This document shows, piece by piece, positions 23,701-25,067 of a DNA stretch of 25,067 bases. The notes beneath the pieces are model-generated. The model worked only from the letters and a program-made list of their open reading frames with translations. It did not search any database and had not been told where the DNA came from. Location: NCBI GenBank assembly GCA_002353885.1, contig DEKO01000134.1, positions 1-25,067 on the forward strand, read 5' to 3'. Within the stretch, counting starts at the first letter, position 1, and every line of letters begins with the position of its first letter. The DNA is from Porphyromonadaceae bacterium UBA2720. GTDB lineage: Bacteria > Bacteroidota > Bacteroidia > Bacteroidales > Muribaculaceae. The position numbers and the translations under genes are program-made.

Positions 23701-24114
23701 GGCGCTGGTCACGCTGGTGACGGGACGGGCCTCTATCTGCTGGCTCGTCACCTGCGACACGGCACCGGTCAGCTCACTCTTCTTGGCCGTACCATAGGCT
23801 ACAACCACCACCTCGTCCAGGTCCTGGGCGTTGCTGTTCAGCTCCACGGTCATGCCGTTCTCGGCCTTGACCGTCACAGGGGTCATGCCGATGTAGGTGA
23901 TGTTGAGCATACTGTTGCTGCTGGGCACACTGATGGTGAACTTGCCGTCAAGGTCAGTCGCCGTGCCCGTCTTTGTGCCCACAACGGTCACCGTCGCGCC
24001 GATGATGGGCTCGTTGTCGCTCGCCTGCACAACTGTGCCGGTGATCGAAACCTGCGCTAGCGCCGTCGTGCAAAGCAGAACGACACTCAATAGCAGTAAA
24101 GAGAATCTTTTCAT
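20707..24114 (-). CDS. SusC/RagA-family TonB-linked outer membrane transporter
   Basis: This 1135-residue transporter has a signal peptide (1 to about 20, ending ALA) and a carboxypeptidase-regulatory-like domain (about 22-95, SITGTVVQASDNEPIIGATV). A TonB-box-like segment with the acidic-hydrophobic DLDEVVVVAYGTAKKSEL pattern follows. The plug domain (about 115-228) contains AAIRIRGFSSINGSNEPLYV and the SusC hallmark LKDATSAALYGSRAGNGVI. The rest is a 22-stranded beta-barrel ending in RVFSFGVKVGF with a terminal Phe. It imports the ligand bound by the SusD partner using TonB energy. It is first in a two-gene operon with susD. No anti-sigma-binding N-terminal extension is present, so regulation by a linked ECF sigma/anti-sigma pair is not suggested. 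Confidence 0.96.
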   Translation of the reverse strand: MKRFSLLLLSVVLLCTTALAQVSITGTVVQASDNEPIIGATVTVVGTKTGTATDLDGKFTISVPSSNSMLNITYIGMTPVTVKAENGMTVELNSNAQDLDEVVVVAYGTAKKSELTGAVSQVTSQQIEARPVTSVTSALEGTTTGLVVNSTYGQPGSDAAIRIRGFSSINGSNEPLYVIDGVPYGGNISDLNSADIESITVLKDATSAALYGSRAGNGVILINTKKGRNDKVRVNVSAMLGTYNRGIPEYDRMNARQWMSAMMQSYAREIHLAGNSGKNADGTPKVMSWADAIRIAGTGDAENKIAGIIDGSLHYNIFNLPDDQLYNGIYLRDDAQIKSDIAGDLDWFKAAIRSGFRQEYTLTGDGGNQKANYYFGVGYTKEDGYTRESGFERLTGRARVNLEPVKWFKAGLTVAGSHQFTKFHSEDEDSYKNAFGYCRNIAPIYPIHLHDLNSATGAYVLDEYGNKVYDSGDNQSYNGVDYNMNRTQYPGRHYLWETELDMDKTYRNTLNSQGYITLVLPYGFDLTVKGDLNVRNTENRTYNNAIIGDGMGNHGRTKRTIYRYKNYTFQQLINWNHTYADRHAFEVLLGHETYYYKYNYLYGFKAQEAIAGKESMITFSDIQSLYDYENNDRKESYLGRVRYVLDDKYAFEASFRRDGSSRFHPDHRWGNFYSLGASWILSREDFIRQYDWINNLKFRAAYGEVGNDRSADYYAYMPLYDYSVNGGMTALFKSQNDAELLSWESVRNLSVGLEGRLFNRLNFSVEFFNKASYDLIFNLNHPLSAGATSTSSAVAQVQVNLGNMVNRGLEFSADVDVVKTRDFRFNMGLNMTYLSNKITKMPDIYNVSETTDEYHAGYQTGQYNYREGKPMYSFYTYTYKGVDDMTGKSLYTFNDVDYYIPGMVSAEEIGNRSAIPASEYVIINGVPYVYKASTYGKREWHGSAVPKFYGSLNPTFDYKDFTLSAIFAFQLGGKCIDWTYQSLTSMGGSPSAIHADMTNAWVKDLEGNVPTYNVDELTVKGANDIEYVNYPASRLNTGVAPAVYSDYNSNNTSASSRYITSSNYFIVKNIGLTYRLPRTILNKIGFTNIALNATVENLFTKTARKGMNPQQNWSGYVGDYLVTPRVFSFGVKVGF

Positions 24115-24514
24115 ACGCTTTTGTTTTAAGTTAATATTAATATTAGTTGAGTTAATTTGCTCTTAAAAAACACACTGCAGGTGTGACATATTTGTTGCAT
24201 CTTACATTGCTAATGCGATGCTTTTGGTACAAGAGGCGAATATATATACCAAGCTATATTGTTTTGGTCTATAAAATTAATATAATTCCTTTAAACTAAA
24301 TTAAGAAATGTGTAATAATTTGGTAATGTTAACAAAATGCATCAGTGTTTTAACTGTTGTTTGCAAAAAAAGATGTTTCTGTCAATGGATAATTGCTATT
24401 GTTATTAACATGTTTTGTCAATTGAATATACCATGTGTTTTTTGCTGCCATTTGCTGGCTTTGGTGCGGATTATCTCAAAAATTCTTAGTAACTTTGCCG
24501 AAATTTGAACGACT
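24115..24514. other. AT-rich divergent spacer between susC and hslR
   Basis: These 400 bp hold no credible gene. They are strongly AT-rich. I found no full TAnnTTTG box facing susC, so that promoter is degenerate or of another type. The long leader may carry regulation. Confidence 0.6.
24490..24497 (+). promoter_or_regulatory. -7 box of the hslR-like gene
   Basis: TAACTTTG is a full -7 match 17 bp before the start codon. The nearest TTTG upstream (24460) is 26 bp away, longer than the usual 19-21, so the -33 element is weak or absent. Confidence 0.55.
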
Positions 24515-24979
24515 ATGAACGAAGTGAGAATAGACAAGTGGCTGTGGGCCACACGCATCTTCAAGACACGAACCATTGCCACCGATGCATGCAAACTGGG
24601 ACGTGTCACCATCGGTGGCATGAATGTCAAGCCCTCGCGACTGGTTAAGCCCGGCGATGTCATTGCCGTGCGCAAGCCGCCGGTGACCTACACCTTCGAG
24701 GTGCTGGCAGTGCTCAATAATAGGGTGGGGGCCAAGCTGGTGCCCAACTACCTGCGCAACATCACCACACGCGACCAGCTCGAGCTGCTCGAGATGGTCA
24801 AGATTGACGGTTTTGTCAACCGCCAGAAGGGTATGGGACGACCCACCAAGAAGGATGGCCGAGAGATGAAGGAGTTTACCGACGAGGCATTCTTCGGCTT
24901 CGATGACGCCTTCGACTGGGACGACGACGACAACCCCCTGTGGACGCAAGAGGACGAGGCCCGCCTCGAGCAGAAGTAA
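24515..24979 (+). CDS. hslR: S4-domain RNA-binding protein, Hsp15 (HslR) family
   Basis: This 154-residue protein begins with an S4 RNA-binding domain: VRIDKWLWATRIFKTRTIA (4-22), then CKLGRVTIGG and KPSRLVKPGDVIAV (about 39-52). It is the pattern of Hsp15, which in E. coli binds stalled 50S subunits carrying nascent chains. A basic middle part (NRQKGMGRPTKKDGREMKEF) and a very acidic tail (FDDAFDWDDDDNPLW) follow. The length is slightly above the E. coli protein. It stands alone, divergent from susC. The start codon is fixed by the -7 box immediately upstream. Confidence 0.9.
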   Translation: MNEVRIDKWLWATRIFKTRTIATDACKLGRVTIGGMNVKPSRLVKPGDVIAVRKPPVTYTFEVLAVLNNRVGAKLVPNYLRNITTRDQLELLEMVKIDGFVNRQKGMGRPTKKDGREMKEFTDEAFFGFDDAFDWDDDDNPLWTQEDEARLEQK

Positions 24980-25067
24980 CCTTTCTCAATGCACAATGCA
25001 GTTCTGCTGGATTTGTAATATTTTTTGTGGCGCCAGTTCTGCCTGGCTGCTGTAGGGACGGCGCTCC
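24980..25067. other. window end, no gene seen
   Basis: The last 88 bp contain a short CAATGCA repeat and no recognisable gene start, terminator or promoter. Confidence 0.5.

Noticed and set aside
24308..24508. Cys-rich 66-codon frame upstream of hslR
   Set aside because: It lies in AT-rich spacer and overlaps the hslR -7 box. It has no ribosome site, and its composition is as expected from random AT-rich DNA.

Overview
The window looks like chromosomal DNA of an anaerobic gut-type Bacteroidales, most likely Muribaculaceae or Prevotellaceae. The evidence is a SusC/SusD pair, Bacteroidota promoters (TTTG, then 19-21 bp, then TAnnTTTG), a C10 cysteine peptidase with an Ig-like tail, a dockerin-bearing secreted protein and a four-subunit 2-oxoacid:ferredoxin oxidoreductase. 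The genes are GC-rich. One short island at 7383-8273 is clearly AT-rich.

Left part (30-6855, minus strand): a complete tripartite RND efflux operon. In transcription order it holds a TetR-type regulator, a TolC-like outer membrane channel, a lipoprotein membrane-fusion adaptor, an HAE-type RND pump and a small PII-like protein of the PG0541 transporter-associated type. Most spacers in and upstream of it carry a different short-period tandem repeat.

Rearranged island (6856-8448): the tolC-tetR junction (6162-6277) recurs at 7268-7382, and a 138-bp terminator-plus-promoter cassette (6980-7117) recurs at 8274-8411. This is the pattern of a tandem duplication in which the second tetR copy has been replaced by AT-rich DNA. 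That DNA encodes the C-terminal remnant of what looks like a polymorphic toxin and a small membrane protein, possibly its immunity protein. The duplicated promoter faces the pair. This is the most unusual part of the window.

Middle (8449-15933): a secreted 1174-residue C10 (streptopain-like) peptidase on the minus strand. Divergent from it, on the plus strand, are a DUF2461 protein, a PH-like-domain protein and a small three-helix membrane protein. A secreted 711-residue protein follows, with fibronectin-like and cleaved-adhesin-like regions and a C-terminal dockerin.

Right part (16134-24979): a korDABC/vor-type operon for ferredoxin-dependent oxidation of a 2-oxoacid, closed by a strong intrinsic terminator. 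Converging on it is a susC-susD pair with no accompanying hydrolase in the window. An Hsp15-like S4 RNA-binding protein diverges from susC. No tRNA, rRNA, CRISPR array, transposase or integrase gene was seen.
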